A stretch of 64,000 nucleotides of DNA from Mucilaginibacter sp. (GTDB taxonomy: Bacteria; Bacteroidota; Bacteroidia; Sphingobacteriales; Sphingobacteriaceae): positions 36,050 through 100,049 of the forward strand of contig JANXTT010000125.1 of the NCBI GenBank assembly GCA_025352225.1, written 5' to 3'. Shown in pieces: positions 1-10,824 of this stretch. Positions within the stretch are counted from its first letter, which is position 1, and each line of letters opens with the position of its first letter. Below the pieces are notes generated by a model. It was not told the origin of the DNA and ran no database searches. It saw only the letters and a program-made list of their open reading frames with translations. Both the position numbers and the translations under genes were made by a program.

Positions 1-3000
1 TACCGTGCTCTTAGCATATGGTGGTGCTGCCATAGCCTGGTTGCACAGTAGCGCAGCTTTTCTTCATCAACCCGGTTAACGGAACCTAATAGAATGGATT
101 GGTTATAATGCGCGCGGTCGTTTTTACAGTCTTTAAAAAACTTAACCTGTATCGGTGTAAGCGGTATAATGCCACCGTTAACAAGGCTGTTATTGTTATC
201 AATGGTGTTTTTATCTAAATGCAGCACCAATTCGGCAATGGTTGGATACAATAAAATATCGCGTACGCTTACTTGCAGGTCGTGCGCGCGCAAACGCGCC
301 ACTACCTGTATAGCTTTTATAGAATCGCCGCCAATGCTTAAAAAATGATCGTTTACACTTATCTCCGTGCGGTGAAGCACTTGTTGCCATATCTCGGCCA
401 TAAGCTTTTCGCCGGCACTTTGCGGGGCAATAAATGCTTGGTTCCGTTTTTTGTTAACCTCTGCGGGAGTTGGCAGCAAATCTTTATTTAGTTTGCCATT
501 TACTGTGAGTATAAACTGCTCAACCGGCAATATATGCGCGGGTACCATGTACGGTGGCAGGTGTTGTTGTAAAAGTGCTGAAAGGCTGTTGCTATTATCA
601 TTATAGGAGTTTGAAGGGATATAGTAGGCGATAAGCTGCTGGCTATTATCATCGGCTGTAAAGCTACCTACATAAGTATCCTGAACTAAAGGCGAGCTAC
701 GCAAAATACTCGAGATCTCTTCCATCTCTATCCGGTATCCGCGTATTTTAACCATATCATCATTCCGGCCAATATAATTTACGTTGCCATCGGCCATCCA
801 ATACCCCAGATCGCCGGTTTTATAAAGTATTTCGGCAGCATTAAACGGAGATTGAATAAACTTTTTTGCTGTTAAAGCAGCGTTATTAAGATAGCCCGCG
901 CCAACTGTTTTACCGCCAACATACAGCTCGCCTGCAATTCCGGCGGGGCATAGCTCACCCTGTTCGTTTAAAATATATATTCCAGTATTATCAATAGGTT
1001 TACCAATGAGTATAGTATCCGCTTTTTGCGGAACTTCCCATATCATACACCCAACGGTACATTCTGTAGGGCCGTACTCATTAAAAATCCTCATTGCGGG
1101 ATTAATTGAGCGCAAAATATCAACATCATGCGGCAGCAAAGCTTCGCCGCCTACAATACAGGTTGAGATATTACAAGCCGATAAAGTAATATGCTGAAGC
1201 AGCCGGATATGTGATGGTGTAAGTTTTATGGTATCGCATCCGGTATCGCCATCAAATATTTTTTGAAGATGCACGGTAATCAATTCATCTTCGGGTGTAA
1301 TGTATAAAGTTGCGCCTCTGGTAAGCGTACTAAAAACCGATGTTATTGTAAGATCAAAAGCTATAGAGGTAAATAATGGGAAGTTGCCTGCTTCGCCAGA
1401 TGAAAAGTAGCACGATTGCGCCCATTTAAGATAATGCAAAACATTACTCATGGTAATTTTGCAGCCTTTAGGATTGCCGGTAGTGCCAGATGTATAAATG
1501 ATGTATGCAATTTGATCTGGCTCCCACTTAGGAAGGTCCGGCAATTTATCTGTATTTGCAGGTTTCTGTATAAGGGCTTCAGCGGTTATGGCTTTAATAC
1601 CTTCGTTCCATACCTCATTTGCCGAGTGTGTAATTAACAGTTGAGCGTTTGAACTTTTTAAAACATAATCTATACGGCTTTGCGGATATTGCATATCGAT
1701 AGGGATATACGCCGCGCCCGATAGCATTACAGCCCAAATAACCTGTATCAGTTTTTCGCTGCGCGGAAGATGTATTGCTACTATATCGCCGGGTTTAATT
1801 GCAAACTCTGTAATGAGCGTATTAGCCATTTGTCGGGCCGTATTGTATAAGGCCTGATACGAAATGTTTTGATTGTTAAACCTAAGCGCAGCATGATGTG
1901 GTATTTGCTGGCTTATATTATACAACAGATCTGGCAGTGGCGTAAACGGTATATCCACTATTGGGCCTTGTGATATATTTTGTAATAAATTAGTTTTTGA
2001 TGCCGCATCGGCAAGGCTCATTGAAGATAAATTTGCTATGCTTTGCTGCCCGGCAATTTCTGTAATAAGCTGCCCAAACTGCGATACTATAGCTAGTATA
2101 GCATCCGGTTTAAAAGCATTGCTATCGTATTGTAAAGATGCTTTAAGGCTATGCTGCTGCCCGGTTATCACTAATTTGAGTGCAAAAGGCTCGCTGCAGT
2201 AAACTGCATCAATTTGTATAATGTTATTTTTAAGCCACGTTGAGGGAAAAAGATCATGATCCAGGTATTCAAACGCGGTGGGTGTGTACGGCATTGTCAA
2301 AATGTTTGTACCCCAAACAAAATAATCGCGGTAGGTTTCTATCAATTCAATGTTCTCGGTCCAGTTTTTTAAACTTTCAGTTTTTGCCTCATCATCATAT
2401 ACATTAAACGGAATGCTTTTTGAAAATGGCCCCAGTATTTGCCTAAATTCATCAGGCTGCCTTCCTGATGATATCCATGAGGTACTCCAATGTTGCCCTA
2501 GGTAATATTTACTTAATAAAAAGCGCCATGCCATCCATAAAATATCGGGCTGTTTAACCTGTAGCGCGGTTGCTGTGTTTTGCAAAATATTGGGCGCGAG
2601 TGGTATGCTAACCGAGGCGTACTCTTCCTGCCCAGGAGTAGTTGTGCCGGTTTTTAGGGTGATATTGCCTGGCTTTTTAGTTACTGTCCACAAGTTTGCA
2701 AGTTCGGGCGGTATTGATGGAGCTTCTTCTAAAATACTCTCCAGCCAATCGGTATATTGGGTATATTGTAGAGGGGTTTCGGTAACAGCGTCGGCTTCTG
2801 TAAGCGAGTAAATAATGTAATTTACCGACCAGTTATCAAGCAAGGTTACCGGAGCAGATACACCGATATATTTTACCTTATCACTCTCAATAAACACCGC
2901 CAGATGTATCCCATTATTGTTTTGAAGGCGTTGTTTTTTATATTGGGCAATGATCGCGGCTTCATCAGTTTCGGTGTAGTCAATAAAAGATATAGGAACC

Positions 3001-3224
3001 GTTTTCTCTACATCAACGCTTTGAAAGGGATGTTTAAAACCTTCATTATATTCAAAGGTAGTTTTCAAAATATCATGTGCCGCTACCAACTGCTGCCACC
3101 TATTTTCAAGCTGGGCCCGAACAAGATTCTGGTCTATCCTGAACAAGGCATAATTTAGTAAGCAGCCATCCCACTTTTCTGCAAATACTCTTTTCTGAAA
3201 TGGCGATGTGTTATATACTGGCAT
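1..3224 (-). CDS. NRPS, C(HH-less)-A-T-E, partial at left edge
   Basis: This is the downstream subunit of the PKS/NRPS line; 1074 codons are visible and the reading frame stays open to base 1. The ATG at 3222-3224 lies 9 nt after the stop of the preceding NRPS gene. The order is a condensation-like domain (about 1-420), an adenylation domain (about 440-880, core IIYTSGTTGNPKG), a carrier protein (LSIGGDSIKAIQ) and the start of a domain beginning LTPIQVKFF and HYNQS. GGDS carriers and HYNQS-type starts are typical of epimerization domains, so I infer a D residue. The A pocket read against GrsA gives D-L-T-K-C-V-E-V-G, close to the Asn/Asp-type DLTK codes. The C-like domain has SAPVTLLDNWS where HHxxxDGWS is expected, so both histidines are missing. 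Family assignment is secure; substrate and E assignment are inference. Confidence 0.93.
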   Translation of the reverse strand, partial: MPVYNTSPFQKRVFAEKWDGCLLNYALFRIDQNLVRAQLENRWQQLVAAHDILKTTFEYNEGFKHPFQSVDVEKTVPISFIDYTETDEAAIIAQYKKQRLQNNNGIHLAVFIESDKVKYIGVSAPVTLLDNWSVNYIIYSLTEADAVTETPLQYTQYTDWLESILEEAPSIPPELANLWTVTKKPGNITLKTGTTTPGQEEYASVSIPLAPNILQNTATALQVKQPDILWMAWRFLLSKYYLGQHWSTSWISSGRQPDEFRQILGPFSKSIPFNVYDDEAKTESLKNWTENIELIETYRDYFVWGTNILTMPYTPTAFEYLDHDLFPSTWLKNNIIQIDAVYCSEPFALKLVITGQQHSLKASLQYDSNAFKPDAILAIVSQFGQLITEIAGQQSIANLSSMSLADAASKTNLLQNISQGPIVDIPFTPLPDLLYNISQQIPHHAALRFNNQNISYQALYNTARQMANTLITEFAIKPGDIVAIHLPRSEKLIQVIWAVMLSGAAYIPIDMQYPQSRIDYVLKSSNAQLLITHSANEVWNEGIKAITAEALIQKPANTDKLPDLPKWEPDQIAYIIYTSGTTGNPKGCKITMSNVLHYLKWAQSCYFSSGEAGNFPLFTSIAFDLTITSVFSTLTRGATLYITPEDELITVHLQKIFDGDTGCDTIKLTPSHIRLLQHITLSACNISTCIVGGEALLPHDVDILRSINPAMRIFNEYGPTECTVGCMIWEVPQKADTILIGKPIDNTGIYILNEQGELCPAGIAGELYVGGKTVGAGYLNNAALTAKKFIQSPFNAAEILYKTGDLGYWMADGNVNYIGRNDDMVKIRGYRIEMEEISSILRSSPLVQDTYVGSFTADDNSQQLIAYYIPSNSYNDNSNSLSALLQQHLPPYMVPAHILPVEQFILTVNGKLNKDLLPTPAEVNKKRNQAFIAPQSAGEKLMAEIWQQVLHRTEISVNDHFLSIGGDSIKAIQVVARLRAHDLQVSVRDILLYPTIAELVLHLDKNTIDNNNSLVNGGIIPLTPIQVKFFKDCKNDRAHYNQSILLGSVNRVDEEKLRYCATRLWQHHHMLRAR

Positions 3225-3233
3225 AATATTTTT

Positions 3234-6200
3234 TTAATTCTTTTTAAAAAAGTTTTTGATACTGTTGGTTTGCTCTGCTTGCATTGTGTTTTTTTCGTTG
3301 TTAGCAATAGCCGAAAACAAATCGCTAACGGTAATGGAAGGTTGCTCATTTAACAATAGCAGCATATTTTCAAAACGTTGGGTGTGCTGTTTAATATTGG
3401 CAAGCGAAAAGTACCGGGCATTGAACATACATTGAACAGAAATATCATCTTTGCTGAGCCTGTAGTGAAATTCGAGATCAAACTTTCTGGCCATAAACTG
3501 ATCTTCATTTTCGGTAGCTGATATGGATAGTCCGGGTAAATTACCATCTGCTTTATCGGCATCGTAGTACAGGTCAAAATCATCTACATGGAGTTCTACA
3601 AGTGCTTTATCTTTACCCAGGTCATAAGAAGAAGGTACCCATTGCGCGGCGTAATCTGCAATGTTATCCGGCTCAATAAAGCTCATATATTGTTGCTGAA
3701 TATTGGCTATTAGCTGATGTACAGGTTCATCAGGGTTAGCCGTAATAACAAACGGAACGAGGTTCATAAACAAGCCAATTGTTGGGTTCCATTTACTTTG
3801 ATAACGCCCGTGCAGTGGTGTTAAAATAGATAAGCTTGGCTGCCCGGTATGCTGCATTAGTGCCAGCATTTGAAAGCCATTAATTAATGGCAGATAAGAA
3901 ATGGCATAAGTATTTGATAAATGTTTTAACGCGCTATAAGCTTCGGGTTTAAAGTGCTGCTGCCATGTTTGTATTTCGCTGATCTGGTTTGTTTGTATGT
4001 TATCCTTTAACAATGATGTAGCTGCTATAGCCTTACGGTTTACAGCTTTAGGCGTATAGCCGGATAACCACAAGGCATATTCGCCATAGCCCGAAGCCTG
4101 GGTTAATTCATCACCTGTTTTATCAATTAATGACGCATATAGGTTAAGTACCGATGTAAGCAATAACCTAACCGACCATGCATCACCAATAAGATGGTGC
4201 AGCATAAACGCGAACTGCCATTTATTACCGGCAAGTTTAATTAGTGCCAGCTTACACAAAGGGTCTTCCTCGGGATTTACCAATTGCAGCAGTTTTAATT
4301 TGATGAACGATTCTATCTCGGTTGCAACATCAGCGGCCCCGGTTAGGTCAACATATATAACCTGACTTTTGTCTTGCTCAACCGGCATAAAGCCTAACCC
4401 ATTCTCATTAAGGCTGAAACGATAACGAAGCGCTGCGTGCCGGTCTATCATTATTGTTAAGGCCTTTAAAAACAGATCTTCGTTTAATGCGCCGGTTAAC
4501 TGTAAGCCACCGGGCATTAAATATTTATGGCCGTTGCTTAAGTCCATATCAGCCCAAAGCTTTTGCTGCATAGGTGTGCAGGGTATCCATCGGCCATCGT
4601 CAGTATTAATTGTAGCGTCTGTTAGTTCAACCTCGCTAAGTTTTGATGTGATGACCTGTGCCAGATCGCGAATTTTGGGTGAGGTATAAATGTCGGAAAA
4701 AGTTATATTCACCTGCGTTTCGCGATACACCTGCGAGATCATCTGTATTGCCGATAAGCTTTGGCCGCCTGCGCTAAAAAAGTTACTGTCATGGTTAATA
4801 GCATCGTTTTGCAGTATGGCTTTCCATATATTTATCAGCAATGTTTCTGCGCTTGTTAAACTGGTTTTTAAAGCAGCTACATCTTCGTTTGCAATGGGTG
4901 ATGGTAATTGGGAAAAATCTATTTTACCGTTGCTGTTTAAGCATATTTCATTAACTGATATAACATGATCGGGTACCATATAATCGGGCAAACCGGCTTG
5001 CATAGTATCCCTTAGCGGGTTAATATTAGTTGTGTTGTCATTTTCTAAAACAACATAGGCAACCAAAAACGGGCCCATGTTATTAAAAGTTTTATAACAA
5101 ACAACAGTATTTTTAACAGCAGGTTGTTTCAGTAAAAACTCTTTAATGTCGCCTAACTCAACACGATAACCGCGTATTTTGATCTGATCGTCGCGGCGGC
5201 CTAAATATTCGAGCATACCATTATTTGTCCACCTAACCCAATCGCCCGATCGGTACCAGCGTTGGTTATCCTGTTTGTAAAATAGCTGTTCTGTTTGGGT
5301 GCTGTTTTTATAATATCCTTCGGTTAAGCCTGTTCCGCTAATATTTAATTCGCCAGGCACACCAACGGGTACTTTTTGGCCATTGCTATCAAGCACCCTT
5401 ACCATTACATTTGCTATTGGCTTGCCAATAGGAATATTGATACCGATGTTATGTGGGTAAACCTCCATAAATGTGGTACAAACCGAATTTTCGGTAGGGC
5501 CATAGGCATTGAACAAGCGGAGCTTTGATGCAAAATTTAAGGCTACTGCAGGTAATAAAGCTTCGCCCGCAGAAATAAGCAATCTTAAATGAGCGAGCTC
5601 GTTTTGCGGTAAGGCCGCTAAGTAAGCCGGTGGAATAGTAGCAACTGATATCTGTTGCTCTTTTAACCAGTTGATAAAATGATACTGGTTTTGAATTAAT
5701 GAGCGGCTGGCAATACCTAAAGTTGAACCGGATAATAAAGCAAGGAAAATTTCTGAAAGAGAGGCGTCAAACGCTGGTGATGAAAACCACAAGCATTTGT
5801 CGTGATGGCTTATTTCAAAGCCATTAAGCTGGGCGGTTATCATGTTGATAAAGCCCGAGTGCGGTATTACCACGCCTTTGGGCCTGCCTGTTGAGCCCGA
5901 TGTAAATATCATGTAAGCCGGGCACGATGCATCAGGCGGGGTGGGTAAAGTAAAGCCATTGTATTTTTTAAGCTCCTCTGCTGTAATGGCAGCAACATCA
6001 ACAGCATTAACAGGCTTACCGGCTTTGCCCGCAGCATTAAGAATTACAGACGCGTTAACTTCTAACAGAATAGATTCTATCCGTTGCTGCGGGTAATTGC
6101 ATTCAATAGGCAGGTAAATTGCTCCGCAACGCATTAGTGCCAATAGTACTTGTATTGTTTTAATACTACGGTCGGCTATTACGGGTACAATTTCTCCGGG

Positions 6201-9200
6201 CTTTATCTGTAAATTATGTGTAAAATACCGGCTTAGTTGTTCGGCTTCTAATTTTAGTGCCCCGTAGCGTATTTCGCTGTGCTCGGTTATCAGCGCGGTT
6301 TTTTCGAGAAACTGTGAAGCCGTTTTTTCAAACCACGACCATATGGTTTCCTTTTCGTTCATCCAGTTTACGGGCAAATAGCCAAATGAATTTAACTGTT
6401 CGTTTTCGGCAGTAAGCAGCATCGGGATCTGTGCAACGGTTTGGGAAGGTTGCCGGATTAACTCAATGGCAATTTGCTCCAGATGAGTAGTAAGCTGCGC
6501 TATAAATTCGGCGTTATAAAAATCGGTAGTATAATCTACTTCCAACTGTATCTCCCCGGCTATCAGCGAAAAATTAAACGCTATATCAACTTTAGAGTCT
6601 GTTATTACATCCTGAAGTTTGCTAAAACGTATCCCCTCCATTTCAAAGTCGGATTTGTTTCCGCTTTCCTGGAAATTAACCAATATATTAAATAAGGCAT
6701 CTGCCGCACCATCGTTTGTTCCTCTCAGATCGCGGGTAAGCATCTCAAACGGATAGTGCCTGTGCGCAAGTCCTTCCAGTAATAAATTGCGAATATCATT
6801 AACTAAAGTATCGGCCGGTTCGTGCTGTTTAATGGTATTACGCAATACAATGGTATTGAGGAAAAAGCCCACCTGGTTTTCAAAAACCTCATCCTGTATC
6901 ATGTCAACCGGTATCCCGATGGCCCATTCCTGCTGCCCCGAATAACGGTACAAAACCATTTCTACCAGCGCTATTACAATGGCCGAAAGGCCGCATTTTC
7001 TTTCGTTTGCAAATGCTTGCAAACGCTTAGTGCTTCCCTGGTTAAAAAGCTTTAAATAAGTGGCCGATTTATATTGCCTATTTATTGTTTGCTTCCCGGG
7101 GGCAATAACGGGGCATTTAGTTAGCTCGCCTTTTAGTTGCTGTGTCCAGTATGCCCGGCTTTCAGCCTGTAACGAACCTTTTTGAAGGTTGTTTTGCCAG
7201 GCGGCAAACTCTTTGTACTGGAATGCTGAAGCGGATACCAGGGGTGCTTTATTATCGGCAGCCGCTTGTTTATAATAGCTGATGAGTTGCGAAAAAATAA
7301 TTTCTATTGCTCTGCCATCGCAAATGATATGGTGCAGGTTGAGCAGGAACAACGATTCGCTATCATTCAGTTTATATATGGCGGCCCGGTACAACGGAAA
7401 TTGGGATGGATCGATATATTGCAACGCATGTTTAACGCATGTTTCTTTTATTTTTTGCTCATCAGGGTTTAACAGCGACCAATCTTCAAACGAATAAGAA
7501 AATTCTGAAAACGGATGAACTACCTGCCGCAAGCCTTCGGGTTTTAATGTAAAGGATGTACGGAGTGATTCGTGCTGTTGCATTAATGCCTCAAAGGCCA
7601 TTACTAATGCACCGATATTTAAATTGCCTTTTATAATATATGCCGATGGCATATTATATGCGGCAGATTGCAGTTGGAGATGATGCGCCGTCCAGATACC
7701 CAATTGCGCGCCAGAGGCTTCATAATCGCTTTGGGGGGAAAGAACTACGGGCGCATTATGTTTTGTTAATTGTAAGGTATTAACCAGCGCTGCCTGTTGA
7801 AACAGCAGCGGATTATTAAAAATATCCTTTAACTGAAGATCGATCTGCAATAGTTTTTTTAACCGGCCAGCAAGTTGTGCCGCTTTTATACTTTGCCCGC
7901 CCAGGCTAAAAAAGTCGTCGTTCCGGCTAATTTTCGGGGTATTTAAAATATTGCTCCATAGTCCGGCAATTATCTCTTCGGTTTTACCGGATGGGGCCTC
8001 ATATACAGCCTCATTTTCGGTTATGGTTAACTTGTGCGATAGTAACGCACGCTCATCAATTTTTCCATTAACCGTAAGCGGAATTTCTTTTACCCTGAAA
8101 TACTTTTCGGGTAACATGTATTGTGGCAGGTTTGCCTGCAACTTTTGCTTAATATCTGCAATGGCACTTTTTGAACTGTAGTATACTTGTAATTGTTGTT
8201 CGTTGTTTTTTTGCTCAATTAGTACGTGCGCGCCGGTAATAGTATCAATGTTTTTTAAGTGGTGTATAATTTCGGCTAATTCAATGCGGTAACCGCGTAT
8301 CTTAACCTGGCTATCTATGCGACCTAAAAAATCTATCTCATCGGTATGTAAAACCCTTGCTATATCGCCAGTGCGGTATAGCAGTTTATCGGTATTCCAT
8401 ATGGCTGGTATAAATTTTTCGGCACTTAACTCAGCCTTATTTAAATAACCTTTTGAAAGCCCTTCGCCGGCAAGGTAAAGCTCGCCGCTCATACCGGGTA
8501 ATACAGGTTTTTGCTCGTCATTTAAAACAAAGGCTTCCATTCTGTTAATAGCATTGCCTATGGTTATCCTGTCGTCGGTTGGGTTTATCTTTTTTACAAT
8601 GCAGCCTACCGTAGCCTCTGTGGGCCCATACTCATTATAAATATCCATATGGGTATTTAAGGCAAACAAGGTTGCAACCTGGTTTGGATGTAAAGCCTCG
8701 CCACCGGCAATTACAACACCTACAGGGCTTTCGGTCAAATTAAGGGTTTGCAGTATATCAATATGCGATGGGGTAAGCTTAACAGTATCTATATTGGCCG
8801 AGCCATCAAAGCATTGCATTAAGGTTTGATCTATACTAAGCGTATCATCAATAATGGTTATGCATTTGCCGCTTGCCAACGGCGAAAATATAGAAGTAAT
8901 GGTAAGGTCGAACGAAAGCGGGGTGAACCAGGCAAAATTTGCCGCCCGCTGACCCGAAAAGTAAGATTCGGCACACCAGCTAATATAATGCGCAAGGTTG
9001 TGGTGACTGATAACGCACCCCTTTGGCTTACCTGTGGTACCCGAAGTATAAATAATATATGCCGGCAGTTGCGCATTTAATTGGGGCAATGGCCGTTCAA
9101 TTTTTGATTGATTTGACAGTGATATTAACTCCTTTATTATTAACTGCTTACTGCCCTTTGTATCTAATACTCTATCTGTAAAAATTAATAGTGGAGATGC

Positions 9201-10814
9201 ATCATCAAGTATAGTTTGCATACGGCTATTGGGCTGCGAAGGGTCGATAGGTAAAAAGGCAGCACCAGCCATTAAAATTGCAAGCACACCAATAACAACC
9301 TCTGGCGAACGGCCCGCGCATACACCAATAATATCACCGGGCTTAACACCTTCCCCCGTAATAAGGAAACCTGCCAGTTGCTGTGCCTCCGTATATAATT
9401 GCGCATAGGTATATTGCTTGTTTTTATAAGCAATAGCCACATATTGGGGGTTTAACAAGTATTGTGTGTAAATAGCCTCAACAATTGTTTCCCATTTCAT
9501 GGGCTGTTCTTTGGTTACACGGGCAGCAGGTGGCTGGCTAACAGTAAGTGTGTTTTTATTGGTTATTGATTGTTTAGGCTCGGATAACAAGCCTTGTAGT
9601 AAAGCCGTAAGCATGTTTTGTAACAGGGTGATAGCGGCACCACTAAAGCTGACGTTGTTATAAGTCCAGCGGGTAGATATGGTATTGCCCGTTTCTAAAA
9701 CCTCTAATTGTAATTGTGTGCCAGCCTGTATATCCTGATGGGCGATATAGTTAACCAACTCATTAGGGAGTGCTAAATGTTGCAGTACATATGGATACCC
9801 GCCGGGTGCTAATTTTTTTAGAAAGGAACGATCGGCATATTCAGCTACGGCTAACTGTTCTTCTCTTGTTTTATGGATCAGTTGGGCCAGGCTTTGTGTG
9901 TTGTTTATAAATTGCCATGATACAAGCAGTGGGCAGTTTTGATCTATTCGCCCGATAGTATCTTCCAGTTCATCATAAACCCGTCCCTTTAAGTTAAATG
10001 TTACAATTGTTACTTCATCATCGGTAATGTGGTGTAGCAGGCAGGCAAATACAGCAAGCCATATATCGGTATTGGTAACATTCCATTTGGCAGCCAGTTG
10101 GGTAAGCATTGCGCTAACGGACGATGGAACAGCCTCTAAATTTGATGATGCATAATGGATTTGCCTACTGTTGTTTTTATTTTGAACAGGAATTAAAGTT
10201 AGCGGCGCGGTATATTTTAACTGCCCTTGCATCCATTCGGTTATTTCGTCGGGAACGGAATTTAAGGTTTCCTGTTGCCAGGAAGAATACTGCGAGTAAC
10301 GGATCTGTGCCTCAGCCGGAAAGATATTCTGGCTTATGGTGTTTTGAATATGCACGGCAATTTTTAATAAGCTGTGCATATCTGCTGCTGTTGCCAATAA
10401 CTGCAGGTACAGCAGATATCCGGGCCTGTCATTAGCACGGGCAATAATAAATACTGTTTTATCGGCATGCTGCTGCGCATAAGCCTCACGGCAATCTTGC
10501 AAAAACTCATCAGGCGGTAAGGCTTCTGTTTTGTATCGAACAATAAGCCGGGCGTGATTTATCTCATCCAGTACTCTTTGTACCGGATACATGCTGCCCT
10601 CGTCCGCGTCGGATATGGTTTTTAAGGTTTCATAGCTATTCAATAACTTTTTTACTGATTGTAAAATGTTATCGGGATTGGTTTCCGGCAGGCCTGGAAA
10701 ATTCCAGCAATAATACAAACAGGTTGAAACGCCGTTTGCGGTAGTATTGTCAATAAGTACCTTTTGCTGTTCGGTAAGTGTAAATAATAATTCGTTTTGC
10801 AGTAGTTCATCCAT
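3234..10814 (-). CDS. Two-module NRPS, C(HH-less)-A-T-C-A-T-C
   Basis: This 2526-aa synthetase activates and joins two amino acids. Residues about 1-430 form a condensation-like domain whose core reads LLATAADMHS, with no HHxxxDG. A1 (about 445-900) has FDLTITS, KLTPSH and NEYGPTE, giving a pocket near D-L-T-K-V-A-E-V-G (Asn/Asp-like). T1 (about 945-1010) has SLGGQSI. C2 has an intact HHIICDG near 1161. A2 has FDASLSE, TIPPAY, ISAGEA and NAYGPTE, giving D-A-S-T-I-A-A-V-C, which resembles Tyr/Phe pockets. T2 has SAGGQSL. The protein ends with a third C domain (HHLIGDAWS), which would serve the A domain of the next protein. It starts 10 nt after the dioxygenase stop and is clearly co-transcribed. 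Domain calls are strong; substrate calls are manual alignments to GrsA. Confidence 0.95.
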   Translation of the reverse strand: MDELLQNELLFTLTEQQKVLIDNTTANGVSTCLYYCWNFPGLPETNPDNILQSVKKLLNSYETLKTISDADEGSMYPVQRVLDEINHARLIVRYKTEALPPDEFLQDCREAYAQQHADKTVFIIARANDRPGYLLYLQLLATAADMHSLLKIAVHIQNTISQNIFPAEAQIRYSQYSSWQQETLNSVPDEITEWMQGQLKYTAPLTLIPVQNKNNSRQIHYASSNLEAVPSSVSAMLTQLAAKWNVTNTDIWLAVFACLLHHITDDEVTIVTFNLKGRVYDELEDTIGRIDQNCPLLVSWQFINNTQSLAQLIHKTREEQLAVAEYADRSFLKKLAPGGYPYVLQHLALPNELVNYIAHQDIQAGTQLQLEVLETGNTISTRWTYNNVSFSGAAITLLQNMLTALLQGLLSEPKQSITNKNTLTVSQPPAARVTKEQPMKWETIVEAIYTQYLLNPQYVAIAYKNKQYTYAQLYTEAQQLAGFLITGEGVKPGDIIGVCAGRSPEVVIGVLAILMAGAAFLPIDPSQPNSRMQTILDDASPLLIFTDRVLDTKGSKQLIIKELISLSNQSKIERPLPQLNAQLPAYIIYTSGTTGKPKGCVISHHNLAHYISWCAESYFSGQRAANFAWFTPLSFDLTITSIFSPLASGKCITIIDDTLSIDQTLMQCFDGSANIDTVKLTPSHIDILQTLNLTESPVGVVIAGGEALHPNQVATLFALNTHMDIYNEYGPTEATVGCIVKKINPTDDRITIGNAINRMEAFVLNDEQKPVLPGMSGELYLAGEGLSKGYLNKAELSAEKFIPAIWNTDKLLYRTGDIARVLHTDEIDFLGRIDSQVKIRGYRIELAEIIHHLKNIDTITGAHVLIEQKNNEQQLQVYYSSKSAIADIKQKLQANLPQYMLPEKYFRVKEIPLTVNGKIDERALLSHKLTITENEAVYEAPSGKTEEIIAGLWSNILNTPKISRNDDFFSLGGQSIKAAQLAGRLKKLLQIDLQLKDIFNNPLLFQQAALVNTLQLTKHNAPVVLSPQSDYEASGAQLGIWTAHHLQLQSAAYNMPSAYIIKGNLNIGALVMAFEALMQQHESLRTSFTLKPEGLRQVVHPFSEFSYSFEDWSLLNPDEQKIKETCVKHALQYIDPSQFPLYRAAIYKLNDSESLFLLNLHHIICDGRAIEIIFSQLISYYKQAAADNKAPLVSASAFQYKEFAAWQNNLQKGSLQAESRAYWTQQLKGELTKCPVIAPGKQTINRQYKSATYLKLFNQGSTKRLQAFANERKCGLSAIVIALVEMVLYRYSGQQEWAIGIPVDMIQDEVFENQVGFFLNTIVLRNTIKQHEPADTLVNDIRNLLLEGLAHRHYPFEMLTRDLRGTNDGAADALFNILVNFQESGNKSDFEMEGIRFSKLQDVITDSKVDIAFNFSLIAGEIQLEVDYTTDFYNAEFIAQLTTHLEQIAIELIRQPSQTVAQIPMLLTAENEQLNSFGYLPVNWMNEKETIWSWFEKTASQFLEKTALITEHSEIRYGALKLEAEQLSRYFTHNLQIKPGEIVPVIADRSIKTIQVLLALMRCGAIYLPIECNYPQQRIESILLEVNASVILNAAGKAGKPVNAVDVAAITAEELKKYNGFTLPTPPDASCPAYMIFTSGSTGRPKGVVIPHSGFINMITAQLNGFEISHHDKCLWFSSPAFDASLSEIFLALLSGSTLGIASRSLIQNQYHFINWLKEQQISVATIPPAYLAALPQNELAHLRLLISAGEALLPAVALNFASKLRLFNAYGPTENSVCTTFMEVYPHNIGINIPIGKPIANVMVRVLDSNGQKVPVGVPGELNISGTGLTEGYYKNSTQTEQLFYKQDNQRWYRSGDWVRWTNNGMLEYLGRRDDQIKIRGYRVELGDIKEFLLKQPAVKNTVVCYKTFNNMGPFLVAYVVLENDNTTNINPLRDTMQAGLPDYMVPDHVISVNEICLNSNGKIDFSQLPSPIANEDVAALKTSLTSAETLLINIWKAILQNDAINHDSNFFSAGGQSLSAIQMISQVYRETQVNITFSDIYTSPKIRDLAQVITSKLSEVELTDATINTDDGRWIPCTPMQQKLWADMDLSNGHKYLMPGGLQLTGALNEDLFLKALTIMIDRHAALRYRFSLNENGLGFMPVEQDKSQVIYVDLTGAADVATEIESFIKLKLLQLVNPEEDPLCKLALIKLAGNKWQFAFMLHHLIGDAWSVRLLLTSVLNLYASLIDKTGDELTQASGYGEYALWLSGYTPKAVNRKAIAATSLLKDNIQTNQISEIQTWQQHFKPEAYSALKHLSNTYAISYLPLINGFQMLALMQHTGQPSLSILTPLHGRYQSKWNPTIGLFMNLVPFVITANPDEPVHQLIANIQQQYMSFIEPDNIADYAAQWVPSSYDLGKDKALVELHVDDFDLYYDADKADGNLPGLSISATENEDQFMARKFDLEFHYRLSKDDISVQCMFNARYFSLANIKQHTQRFENMLLLLNEQPSITVSDLFSAIANNEKNTMQAEQTNSIKNFFKKN

Positions 10815-10824
10815 ATCAGTATTA

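Noticed and set aside
8858..9076. Minus-strand open frame within the NRPS gene
   Set aside because: It is a shadow in a different frame of the adenylation domain; none of the internal frames in the large PKS/NRPS genes shows independent support.
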